Positions 50,186-61,344 of a stretch of DNA of 64,000 nucleotides are shown here, piece by piece; position 1 is the first letter of the stretch, and each line of letters begins with the position of its first letter. The DNA is from Antedon mediterranea. Its lineage: Eukaryota; Echinodermata; Crinoidea; Comatulida; Antedonidae. The position numbers were made by a program, and so were the translations under genes. The notes under the pieces are model-generated. The model had not been told where the DNA came from. It saw only the letters and a program-made list of their open reading frames with translations, and did no database searches. The stretch lies in contig NC_092670.1 of assembly GCF_964355755.1 (NCBI RefSeq), positions 30,799,795 through 30,863,794 on the forward strand, given 5' to 3'.

Positions 50186-50199
50186 ACCGTCTATACTAG

Positions 50200-50490
50200 G
50201 CTAGGGAGGCCTAGGCTAGGCTTAGATTAGGTCTAGGCTAGGCCTCCTCCAAGCCTAGGCTATAGGGTTTATATTTTGACTCAAAATCTTAGGCCTAGTT
50301 ATTTATAATTAAGTAACAAACTAGACTTTAATTAATTCTGACATTTAATTTTTTAAAACATGCAGACGCAGTGCTACACATACTGTACAAAAATACGATC
50401 ACAAAACGTTTATGTAGGGCCCTAGGCCTAGGCTAGCCCTATGCCTAGGCTAGCCCTATGCCTATTATACAGGCTATAGGCCTACCCTTG
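50200..50490. repeat. cluster of AGGCCTAGGCTAG words
   Basis: Dense overlapping GGCCTAGGCTAG, TAGGCCTCC and TAGCCCTATGCCTAGGC words at 50200-50260 and 50415-50490, the same word family as at 9060-9630. No unit length could be fixed. Confidence 0.55.
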
Positions 50491-50619
50491 TCATCCTCCT
50501 ATGACCCGATGCATCAGTACGCATTATAAAATATTAACAGTAACTGTTGTGTGTAGGCCACCTATGTGTGTGTATTATGTGTCGTAGAATAATATTAATA
50601 TATTGTCGAAATAGACTAA

Positions 50620-51545
50620 CGCCCGTATTCTTAAACCGGACTTTAGTCGTAGTTCGAAGTTCGACTTGGAAAAGTCGTAGTTCGAGCTATTACTTCAAAT
50701 TCGATTCAAAAACGAAGTATCGAAGTTTGCAGTTCGACTTAATGAAGTCAAGCTTTTAGTCGAGTTGCACACGTCTGGGTAACAAAGGCTATACATTGGC
50801 CAATGACAAGAGAGTATTTGAGGAGCAGACGAAATTTTTCGCATTGATATCACTTTCCATTTCTTACAACACTTTTTACGCATCAGGACTATATACATGA
50901 AAAATAATTTTAATCGTTAATTATTAGAACAATATCAGTATTAATTTAACAGTGAAGTATATTTGATTAACAACAAATAAAATCTTTAAAATAGATTTAG
51001 GAACCATGGCGGTACGGTAACTTTTATATTTTCTAGGCCCCCAACAAAGTATGATCGCCACGAACCACGCACTTCATAGCGTGACAAGAAAGCGCTAGGC
51101 CCCCTAAACATTCCATCGCGTGGTGAATTGCCGCATCTCCCATTGTCGCTATGGCGTGACGTAGCTCAAGTCGGACTTGCGCGAAGAAAATAATGTAATT
51201 TGTATACAGTTGTAAATAAAGATGATTTTCATTATTATAATTTATACCAATGTATATTTAATTAAGCTAATATAAATATAGATATTTCATTCTTCAATAT
51301 CTGGCCAATATAACAACTCAATGACTGTTACGTTTTTTATAAACATCGTTTAAAAACCATTTAGTCGACCATTTAGTCTGCCCCCTCCAGGACTAAAAAA
51401 ATCGATCAAAATCCGTCTCGATTTAGTCGAGGTTGGCCTGATTTAGTCGGTGATTTAGTTGAAGTTCGGTTTATGAATTAAAATGACGTCATTTTTTTAG
51501 TTTTAGCTCGAACTACGACTAAAGTCCGGTTTAAGAATACGGGCG
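50620..51545. mobile_element. TAA-flanked inverted-repeat transposon (PIF/Harbinger-like)
   Basis: The left end CGCCCGTATTCTTAAACCGG continues through ACTTTAGTCGTAGTTCGA and is matched perfectly by the reverse complement ending at 51545. TAA flanks both sides (50617-50619 and 51546-51548). A 3-bp TWA duplication is typical of PIF/Harbinger elements. Inner sequence near both ends is rich in TAGTCG, GAAGTTCG and TTCGAC words. No transposase or Myb-like gene is present, so the copy is non-autonomous. Confidence 0.82.
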
Positions 51546-51548
51546 TAA

Positions 51549-54534
51549 AAGTTGGTGAATGTATTAAGGATGGTGAGTAGAATGAATGTGATTTGTAAAA
51601 TAAATCTTATATTTTTATGCTTTCTAAGTATCGTGCGCAGAAACATTTTTTTAAACATGCAAAAAGGCCTAATTTGTTACGTTTTAGATCACCGGTTATC
51701 TTTACTGTGTGGTCAACTTTATTACTGTAAGTTCCATCACCACCACCACCCAGCCCTGGCATCCAATCCCTGTAATCCTTTAATTAAATACATCTATCCA
51801 ATTTTAGTATGTACTGTATTTAAGCTTAGAATTAGAGTTCTTGTGTTTCGATGTATGGCTTAAAGTATGTCAAATACAGGTTAAATGGCCCCTTTACTGT
51901 ATGCTTTTCATACAATCCTTGCTTAATCTGTAAATTGTAAATGTAAAACTCTTTTTTTAACTGGTCAACAAGCTACTGTCATACAGTATGTTTTCAAATT
52001 TATTTACACTTTTGTACGATTTGTATTTTATTAAACAAATAATCCAACACAACCCTCCATTCCATGTATTTTCAACATCTTCAATGAGCAAACTAAGATT
52101 TTTGATGAACATACAAATGTAGAAATAAATGTATATTTTGACTAACAAAAAGTTTAAAATCAATTTTAGTTTTGAAAAGAGTCCTTTACAATAAAATGTA
52201 ATGATAAAAAACAAGAAGATTGATGTTTCGGAACCACCATGGAACCATTTTCAAGATCAAGTGATCAAATTATACAAAAACAACAAACACCATTGGGTGA
52301 CAGGAAATACTAATTGATTGGTTATTATTAACATCAAAGAAGGCCTACAATACAGTACTAAGAAATTAAGTATTAAGCTCCTCCTTCTTAATTAATAAAC
52401 AATTAAAAATTTGGATTTGCACTTAGACAATATCCTGAAATGATTAAAAGTTTCAATAGGACTTATATTATGTTGCTTTAAATGCTCTTCTATGGTGCCT
52501 TTACTGTGTTCAAAAGAGTCCTGTAATTTAATTGAAAAGAAAGCTTTTGAGATACAAACAATGTATGAGGTGATGAAACAGGAAGTAAATTATGGGCATC
52601 ATACAGTACATAGCAAAACTGTCATGCTAATTAATACAAATTTTAAAATACTGTACATACAGTACTAATTGTTTTAAACTTAGGGAAATTGTTATAAAAT
52701 ACAAACTGTACATTTTAAAATACTACAGTATATGATTTCTTAAAATGTAAGCCTTACTGTGTAATTTTAAGAATACAGATCTTTTGTACCCCCTCAAACG
52801 TACGACCATAATATTTAAATTATCTGAAACATGTGATTGAATGATATGATACCCATAATGCATTAAACAAATTATCGCCATTTTTATCAAGACTGCCTTA
52901 TGATGCGCAGAGCATTTTTCTGTGCTTATTCTTCATTGAAAAGTCTTCTGAAAAGGAAAATTATCTGATTACTAATACTATACTAATTACAAGTAATCCA
53001 TAAGTAAATATAGGATATTAAAGGTAAGAAATAATTAGCTTTAGAGTTTGTGACGTTCATTGTACAGTACTGTAGGTTCAAAATGCTAAAGCTGGTATTG
53101 TTGAGTAGGCCTACACTTTGGTATTTGCCATCCAAAATTATTATTATTATACAGTACTACAACTTTCAAATATTTTTAAACATTTAACCCTGAACATATA
53201 TTTAGGTTGTAACTAGTTAGTAAAGGACATTAATAATAAAACTGTGCGTTTAGTAATTAATGTCGCCATTTTAATTCTGGAATGAATAATCATTGGATTA
53301 CATAAACCAATTGGGCGTACTTGGCACTTCCTACTAGTATCAGTCTATTGTAAGGTTAAATGGCCTTACAGTCACAAGGAAATAAAATATGCAGTATGTC
53401 ATTTTATAAACATCATTGTTTTTCCAAATTTAAAAACACAAATAAACCTGTCTTTATTACATCCACAGAAACTTGTTGGCTGCTTTCTTGATTGGTTTTT
53501 CAATAACTATATTAAAATATAGTAAATAATGTACAGTATAATGTTCAAATGGTTTAATATTAATCGTTAATAATTCACATCAATGACAAATAAAAATTAA
53601 CTGTTAATCCTATATTTCAGCTTAAAAAATATAATTTGTACTAGGATTTTGTACCTTATATATTATGTTTTCCATAAATAAATTGTCCCCAATCTATTTT
53701 TAAAACATAATGTAATCATCATACAATAGTTCTGACTCATTAAATAAATAAACTGATAACCTGAATGATACAACAACACCTGATACTGATTCAATACTGT
53801 TACTTGTGATAAAATGATTATTAAGAAAATCATTAGAATTATTATTTTTACTCTTTAAAAATTATGTATATTATTATTAAAAATAAATATTTGTATCAAA
53901 AATGTTTAATTTATCACATTAATGAGTTTACAAAAAAAGTGGATATAGTTTGTTCTAATAATACATTGATATAACATTAGTATTCCAGTAAAGATAATTT
54001 TAAAATTGTGCACTGTTGCTTATCTTTTATGGTGTTAGTTCCATGAAATACAGTAGGGTACGGCAAGGGTTTATTGTGGGGAATCCCCTTTTAGGCTTTG
54101 TAAATGAAACTGGTTAAAGCCAGTACTGGTATGCATGTCAGAAGTTAGCACCCTTTAACTAGGCTGTGATTAGACAATTTTTATGTTTATGGATTTTCTA
54201 AAATAGTTTAAATTGTCTCCACAATTTACAGTTGTTTAAATTAGGAGGATTTTTTTTTTTAATTTCCTTTTTTTAACCAACTAGCAGCCCTTTGCTAGTT
54301 GTAAAAAATCTTTAACTTAGCAAAATGAGTAACCAAACTACAATATGAAGCAAGCAATTAATTTTTGGGTAAATTAACTAGATTAATTCTACGCAAAATG
54401 TAATCAAACAGAATTAAAAGATAAAAGCCTTTTCTATACCTTTACTATACTATTAAAATACACTCATTGACTGCCTGAAGATGGTTAAAAATAATGCCCG
54501 ATATAACCATAACAAAATCCCTTTTATTAGGTTA
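51549..54534. other. non-coding, no gene seen
   Basis: Very AT-rich with many TACAGTA and TACTGTA words. The 103-codon frame at 51552-51863 has no recognisable domain. No exon with paired splice sites was found. Confidence 0.4.
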
Positions 54535-54537
54535 TAA

Positions 54538-54607
54538 GGCCTAAAAAAAAAAATTGTTTGTTTGCTGTCAAGTTTTTTTTTTTTGGTAGGGGGGCGGGTG
54601 GAAAAAA

Positions 54608-54639
<32 letters not shown>

Positions 54640-55841
54640 GTTAATTTCTCTGTTAATTGCTCGCGAATTTGAGAGTAACAAAACACACTGAATAAAACAA
54701 CGAGCTCAAACATCTATTCATAATTTGTTTCACACTTTAATTCTGTTTTGGGCGCGTTAGGCCCCGTGTCTAAACTAGCCTATAGGCTAGGCCTACTACA
54801 CAGTAGGTCGTTGTTAGCAGGCCTAATTAAATATTTTTATTTTTAGAAGTTAGTGTACCGTATATTTCGGTGTATATAAAGTCGCACCTGTGTATAATAA
54901 GACGCACCCGACCCCTAACTGAGAGTAAAATATCGGTATTTTGTATATCGTCGATGTATAAGACGGCCGCGCCCAGCCTCAACAAGAAGGGAAGTCCCCC
55001 ATTCCGTCAGTTCTTTCTAACTTGTTATGAATGAGTTTCGCACCCGCAACATCGAGTGCATGACCGCACGTGTGTGTGGGCTAGCCTCGCTCGATCCTTT
55101 TATCGAGAGGCGCACGTTTTCACGGACAATCGTATTCGATTAGTATCTATGTATCCGGGTATGTATCCTAGAAGTGTGTACGCTAAGGTCTATGCTATAA
55201 TCAACTGGAGAATATACTAGTCGAATACTGTGTACACAATGTGGTTGCCAAAAGGAGGGCTCGCTCGCGCTGGGGGTACGACGGTTGTGCGTATAACTAT
55301 AATACTATTCCAATCGTAAACGTTTTCAAATGAAATTTTATCGGAGCGCCTAAAACAGCTCCATAATAAACAAATCTTTTCATCATATTTAGTACAAAAT
55401 CACGCTAAAATGCCTTGAAAACTAGCAGGTTGCTGTTACGCTAGTACACTGTAGCTAGGCTAGGCCTACTCTTTAGACTTTAGTAATACTAATAGGCCTA
55501 GGCCTTACCTTAAAAAGCCCAGGCTTGCCCACGAGGTGGCGATATCTGTGTGTTGAGGCATTTATGTTCGGTTTATAAGACGCACCCTTAATTTAGAGGT
55601 TAAATTTGCGTGTCAAAAGTGCGATTATACACCGAAATATACGCTACGTTATTATTTTTATTGTTTCATTCTCGCACACTCGATTTTTACACCTTTTCGG
55701 CCAAAAAAAATCATTAAAAAAACTTTTTTTTAAAAGCGCCCTCAACGTAAAAAAAAAACTTTTTCTTATTTCCGCCCCAAATTTTTGGCGAAATTAGGGG
55801 CGGCGGATGACAGCAAACAAACTATTTTTTTTTTTTTGGCC
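54538..55841. mobile_element. TAA-flanked element with GGCC-poly(A) termini
   Basis: The left end GGCCTAAAAAAAAAAATTGT then TTGTTTGCTGTCA pairs with TGACAGCAAACAAACTATTT ending TTTTGGCC at 55841. TAA flanks both ends (54535-54537 and 55842-55844). Just inside are poly-T and poly-A blocks (54604-54636, 55708-55727, 55750-55760) and G-rich phrases GGGGGGCGGGTGG and GGGGCGGCGG. The 3-bp TAA duplication again suggests PIF/Harbinger. Its interior is largely occupied by another element. Confidence 0.75.
54855..55647. mobile_element. nested element with TATATTTCGGTGTATA termini
   Basis: GTACCGTATATTTCGGTGTA at 54855 pairs with TACACCGAAATATACGCTAC ending at 55647. Further in, GACGCACC phrases appear in both halves (AATAAGACGCACCCG on the left, ATAAGACGCACCCTTA on the right), here in the same orientation. 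No clear target duplication was found. Sitting inside 54538-55841, it must have inserted later, unless the two are parts of one composite. No protein is encoded. Confidence 0.68.
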
Positions 55842-55844
55842 TAA

Positions 55845-56734
55845 CTATATTTTCACCATTTACTGTAATGTATTGCCAATAAATAAGTTTGCACAGTAGC
55901 AAATGGTTATAATACAAAACTACCTAAGTACTGCTACTAAAGTACTACACATTATAATTGTATGTATAATTACACAGTACAATACAGTCAGTAGCAAAAA
56001 AGTAGACTGACAATTTAGTTTAGTTTATTAGCTAAATTTTTAAAAACAATTTTTCTCTGACTGTGCACTAACTGAACAGTAAACTTCTGATAACTGTACA
56101 AACAACGGATCATTCTTTTTAGCTGTGTACTTTTGATGATTATTGGTTTTAAATAAATAAATAAAATGTTATAATATATTATGACAATTTAGTAGTAGTT
56201 ATTGAATTCGAAAGAAATATTAATAATAATTTAACATACCGTAATGTATTATTATTATACAAATATTATTTATTATTATAAAAAGGTATACTGTATGTAA
56301 CAAATAATATTATACTGTACAACTTTTTTTTTTTTATTATTTTATTTTCTATATATTTCATAAAACAGTATACATTACTTAACTTGGTTACTGTACATTA
56401 CAAAAGTAATACAAAATAATAATAAAGTAACCTTTTCAAGTTAAAAAAACATATGGCTATTTTTATACATAAATATCAAAACAGATTTCATTTAAACAAA
56501 AAAAAAAATGATGCGAAATAAAGTATTATTAAATACTGTATTTTTAAAAACTGTACTTTTCAATTTCTTTATACCTCTAGTCTCATATACCGATTTGAAG
56601 TGATTTATGTGAGGTTTTTGTTCGTTAACTTTGCAGTTAACTTATAAATATACAATTTTGCAGTCAGTATTAAGTTATTAATTGCATGATTATTTCTATA
56701 ATTTTCAATACCAAAACATATCCTTTCTTGGGGT
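55845..56734. other. non-coding, no feature seen
   Basis: AT-rich with many ACTGTAC/TACAGTA words and poly-A/T runs. Nothing coding was recognised. Confidence 0.4.
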
Positions 56735-58572
56735 CTAGGACAACTACCACCCGGACAACTACCACCCGGACAATAACCCCCTGGACAATGACCCTCCTAG
56801 GACAACTACTCTCTTAGGAAAACTACCCCCTAGGATAATTACCCCCTAGGACAACTACCCGCTTAGGACAACTACCCGCTTAGGACAACTACCCTCTAGG
56901 ACAACTACCCTCTAGGACAACTACCCTCTAGGACAACTACCCTCTAGGAAAATTACCCCCTAGGAAAACTACCCTCTAGCTACCCACTAGGAACAACTAC
57001 AGCTTACGATTGGTAACCAAATTAATTAAGCTGCTTCTTTTGGGGCTAATTGTATTGTAAAATCAAATGGTGTGTAAAGAGGGGACTACGAGGGTGTTGT
57101 ACCAAACTGTAGCGATATTTATTTTTTTTAAACTTCTAGTACAAACTATGAAAAACGATTTCCTCAATTGGCGCAGTTAGCTATGTTTTTTTAAAATAGG
57201 AAGACTAAGAAATGTATGAACTGTCAAACGGGGGAGAGAGAGATTGATTTTCAAATCGTCTAATGTAATCAATTGTTTTATATTATAGTATAGGTTTTTT
57301 TTAATCTAAAGTCAAATTAGGAGGTTCTGTTCTGTAGAAAACGAATTGGAATAAAATGAAATAAGTAGAAATTTTTTAGTCATAAACATATCATGGATAT
57401 AATGATTCTTTAGGTTCTAAAAACGTTTATTGTCTTAATTTCTCAGGAGTGGAAAAAAAATGGAAAAACAAATCAATTTAAGTTCTTCTATGAAGTAGTA
57501 ACAGCCAAACCAATATTTCATTATTACTGGACTTGTAGTAGTAAACGTATAATATCATTAAACAGCATAACATAATTAAGCTCTTACGGTAAAACATTTC
57601 TTTTGAAAAAGAAAAGAGAGAACAAAATCGGGCCAATTTTATCGACAATAAGGGGCTGCTCTCCAGTCCCATTATCTTACAAATTCCCTCTAGTCCAACT
57701 GCTATGCCCCTAGGATAACTACCCCTCTAGAACAACAACACTCTCTGAACAACCACATCTTCACCTTAGATTATAATTACGATCTTGTAAAACTTACTGA
57801 ACTTCAAAACATAGGGAGAGAGGTTGATCTTAAATGACAATGTTTGATTGACTGGTGCAGACTGTAGGTAAACTGTATGTTCCTAGATTTATATACGGCA
57901 TCTTCATGTCACACAAGAATAAAATAAGCCACCCCTTTATTTTTCAAGAATACGTTTTAATAATTTGATCAATTCGCGTTTAATGTAAAATAACTGCCGA
58001 CGATACGCATATTAAAAAAATCAAAAGCTTTCATATGATCAATCACTCTCCCTATGTTTTAAAGTTCAGTAAGTTTTACAAGATCGTAAATTATAACCTA
58101 AGGTGTAGGTGTCATGATATAGGTGTGGTTGTTCAGAGGGTGTTGTTGTCCTAGGGGCATAGCAGCTGAGTTGGACTAGAAGGTAGTTGTCCTAGGAGGG
58201 TAGTTGTCCTAGAGGGTAGTTGTCCTAGATGGTAGTTGTCCTAAATGGTAGTTGTCCTAGGGGGTAGTTGTCCTAGTGGGTAGTTGTCCGGATGGGAGTT
58301 GTCCTAAGGGGGGTAGTTGTCCTAGAGAGTAGTTGTCCTAGAGGGTAGTTGTCCTAGGGGTAATTGTCCGGGTGATAGTTGTCCGGGTGATAGTTGTCCG
58401 GGTGATAGTTGTCCGGGTGATAGTTGTCCGGGTGATAGTTGTCCGGGTGATAGTTGTCCTAGGGGGTAATTGTCCGGGTGATAGTTGTCCTAGGGCCGGG
58501 TCATTGTCCGGGTGGTAGTTGTCCGGGTGGTAGTTTTCCAGGGGGTAATTTTCCAGGGGGTAGTTGTCCGGA
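56735..58572 (-). mobile_element. minisatellite-armed foldback element, copy B
   Basis: Left arm 56735-57000 consists of GGACAACTACC-type units; right arm 58130-58572 consists of the opposite strand (GGTAGTTGTCC, GGGTGATAGTTGTCC), so the arms are true inverted repeats. The core (57020-58110) is the reverse complement of copy A 46270-45130. Between them 57695-57840 duplicates, in inverted form, sequence at about 58030-58170 (GATCTTGTAAAACTTACTGA and its complement), making a further internal hairpin. The right end abuts a LINE remnant, whose frame runs into the array. Confidence 0.78.
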
Positions 58573-59460
58573 TACGCCTTTCTTTATCTAAAGTCACTTT
58601 TCTTTTAATCTTTTGTTCAATAATAACTTGTATTTTCCTCCACATGATAACAATTACTTGGCATTCCACGAATATGTGTATTAAAGTTTGTTCTTTTTCT
58701 AAACAAAATTCACAAATTGGTGATTCAACAATTGATATCTTATGTAGAAAAGAGTTAGTATAAATGATACGAGGAATAAATTTATATTCAAAGTTTTTAA
58801 GTTTGGTATTGATTGTGCATTTATGCAAAGTTATGAATATCATATCCCATTGAAATTGTGTATTAACTATTATCAAGTTCATTTTCCCATCTGGACTCGA
58901 TTCTTTCAGGCACTGGTGCATATTATTCAACTTAATGAGAATACAAGTGTTTACAGCTTCTTTTTGTTTTCATCAAATTATTTATTTTAGAATTTTCGAT
59001 TATTAAATTTAATGGGTTTTGTATCGGTATTCTCAAATATTAGTTGCTTCCAGTGCCTTGGAATTGAGTGTACAATTTGATGGTAAAATAAAAAATTTGG
59101 TTTAAAATTGAATCGTTAAGAATTTGGTTGCTATGAGTCAAAATATCTTTAATGTATTTGATATTTTTGTCCCACCAAACCTTATTTATACTGAATTCCT
59201 TGATTTCAAAACAAGAGCTATTCCATATTGGATTGTGATAAGATTTCTTTAACAGAGCTCGGTTCTTTGAAACTATACTCGCTCCAAGCTAATAGAACGT
59301 CTTTATTAAAACCATTGAACTGTTTAAGCATCGCGATAAAGTCGTTTCCAAATTTATGTAGGTCGCTTTAGAAAAAAAGTTTCCATTTACCATCGTTTTT
59401 TCCTAGATATCTTTTAACCCAACATGCTTTTAGACCCGCTACGTCCCATTAGGACTACTC
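58573..59460 (-). pseudogene. LINE ORF2 C-terminal remnant
   Basis: Read on the minus strand, 58930-58573 includes YKFIPRIIYTNSFLHKISIV, then SPICEFCLEKEQTLIHIFVE and CQVIVIMWRKIQ. This is the C-terminal zinc-binding module (zf-RVT type, C..C...H...C) after the reverse transcriptase of many LINEs. Upstream on the minus strand, 59460-58931 in broken frames shows KEFSINKVWWDKNIKYIKDI and FYFTIKLYTQF, typical of the preceding region. Several frameshifts and stops are present. The 3' end is truncated by foldback copy B. The family looks Tx1/L1-like, but the assignment needs an alignment. Confidence 0.72.
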
Positions 59461-60480
59461 AATCGGAAGCTGAAGCAAGCACCAGTTATAGTTCTAAGGA
59501 CGACAGTTTTGCGAAAATGGAAACTCCACTATAATGACTCATTTATTAGATGAAATCAAGCAGCAGTTATAGTACTACACTTTGACATTTTTGTTAAAAT
59601 GGAAACTCGACTATAATTTATAGGTACCAACTGTATTTCTGGTATTTATGAGTCCCATAACAATACTGTATTTGGCTGTCAGATAATCATTGAATTATTA
59701 TCAAAACAGTCCATGAAAGTTTTTGTTTGTAATATGATACTTCACACTTGAAGTATCTAAGGGTATGTTCACTTCCAACCGATCTCTGAACTCAGGGCTT
59801 CCCCACAATGAAATAAGGTATTTTACTTCGGTTTCTCGCCAATGCGCACGCTTCGATGACATTTTAAATTAATTAATTATATAATAATATTAATAATAAT
59901 ACTGTACGTATAGTGTAACAACAAAAAAAAACAAATGGATCAGCTTGGCTATACGATGAGGAGCACATGTCACGATGTGATGTGGCGAATATTGTAATTT
60001 GATTGGCTAGATATCTAACCTAGGTCATATTCATCGATGCGTGACTTTCGTATTGTAAGCGACGTCCACTAAACTCATACCTTGAGCTTTCGTAGCGTAC
60101 GAAATATCAGTGTCGTACGAGGTGGCTTCCACTAATCTTTTCCTGGTTCAGACCTATGGACTTGTGCACCGCGTACAATACGAAAGCATAACTCCGTAGG
60201 TCTGAACAGGCCCTAAGGCAGTGATGAAGTGACCTCCAGACTTGACCTTAGCAATAAAATAAACTAAATTGAGTCTGTTTCATATCAAAGTTATTCACTT
60301 CTGTAACAAAATTCACATTATAAAAAGAGAAAAGAAACGTTTAATTATAACTAAAAAACCATTGTCTGACAGACAATTGAAGTATTTTTTGGCTTTTAAT
60401 TACATTTTTTCAGGTAAAATAACTATTATGTGACAATAAAATGACAAATTCAAAAACAAATTTGAAATAAAAAATATTTT
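59461..60480. other. foreign sequence replacing the LINE reverse transcriptase core; hairpin at 60146-60207
   Basis: The RT core expected between the two LINE remnants is missing, and this stretch shows no coding match. It contains GTTCAGACCTATGGA (60146-60160) pairing with TCCGTAGGTCTGAAC (60193-60207), and phrases GTACGAAATATCAGTGTCGT and GTACAATACGAAAGCATAAC suggestive of a small inverted-repeat element. TAAGGGTATGTTCACTTCC near 59758 and the complement of GTCTGAACAGGCCCTAAGG near 60200 could be its ends, but they match poorly. Confidence 0.4.
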
Positions 60481-61343
60481 TCAGAGGGACAATATATCTT
60501 TAAAACTGTTACGTCAATAAGCGAGCAGCGTTTTTTGTAAGAAATATTTCTTGTTTATTATAATTTCCACATTCTAAATTTAGTAAGTATTTCGTATTCT
60601 TTTCACCTTCCTCCACACATTTGGCTCTTGATCTAATCATAGAACCATGTATTTTAAATTCATAAAGTTGTTCAAGTTAATTTTTTTTAATTTTAATTTG
60701 TTCGTTTAGTGTTTGATCATTTTTATTGCAAAATTGATCTTCTAAAATTTGTATTTTATTTTGTAGTTTTTGAATGTTTTTTTTTTTTTTCATTTTATTT
60801 TGTTTACTAGCAAATTTGATTGTTGTTCTTCTTATGTTACATTTTGTCATTTCCCAAATAGTGTTAGGATTATTTTATGCACATTCTATCTTGGTGGTTT
60901 TTATTGTTTCTATAATATCCTTCACGTAGTTGGGATCCTGTAATAAACTAGTGTTCAGCTTCCAAAAACCAGGGCCTCTTTTGTGTATCAATCCATGTAT
61001 TGAAAGAGATTAATGAATGGTCAGTTTTTTAAAGCCCGATATAATTGCAGTGTCGTTTACGTGTGCCCATAGAGAATATGAGATAACAAAATAGTCAATT
61101 CTACAAAATATTGGTGGGGAGTGATTTGAGTGCCATGTAAATAATTGTTTCTTTGGGTTCTGTACTCTCCAAATATCAATTAAATCTAAGTTGTCTATAA
61201 CTTTATTAATTTGCTCGGTGCATTTTGGATGCGTTTGTCCCTTGCCATGTTTTTTATCGACAGATGAATTCAAAAGTGTATTAAAATCACCTCCAATGAT
61301 AATAGGGTTTTTTCCGAATTCCTCAATTTTGTCACATAAAAGT
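60481..61343 (-). pseudogene. LINE ORF2 endonuclease and linker remnant
   Basis: On the minus strand the frame from 61343 shows KNPIIIGGDFNTLLNSSVDK, with the GDFN of AP-type endonucleases, then FCRIDYFVIS and, after a frameshift near 61030, KTDHSLISFNTW with the conserved DHS. Further on, in shifting frames, come GPGFWKLNTSLL and RSRAKCVEEGEKNTKYLLNL, the linker before the reverse transcriptase. The start of the domain is missing. It belongs with 58573-59460 as one broken ORF2 separated by a foreign block. In a live element the protein nicks target DNA and primes reverse transcription. Confidence 0.78.
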
Positions 61344-61344
61344 T

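Larger units (their letters stand above)
47058..50195. mobile_element. inverted-repeat element with CTAG target duplication
   Basis: The left end TCTATACGGGGAACAGACGA and the right end (read inward, TATAGACGGTTATCAGACGA) agree at 16 of 21 positions. Both are directly flanked by CTAG (47054-47057 and 50196-50199). A second, perfect 32-bp inverted pair lies inside: GATCATCTCGGTCGCGTTTC at 47090 continuing through ATTTCGGTCGCG, matched by CGCGACCGAAATGAAACGCG at 49602. The right part carries arrays of GACGATCGGGCCCA. No transposase was found. The 4-bp duplication may be coincidental because CTAG is common in this genome. A foldback element is nested at 48070-49114. Confidence 0.6.
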
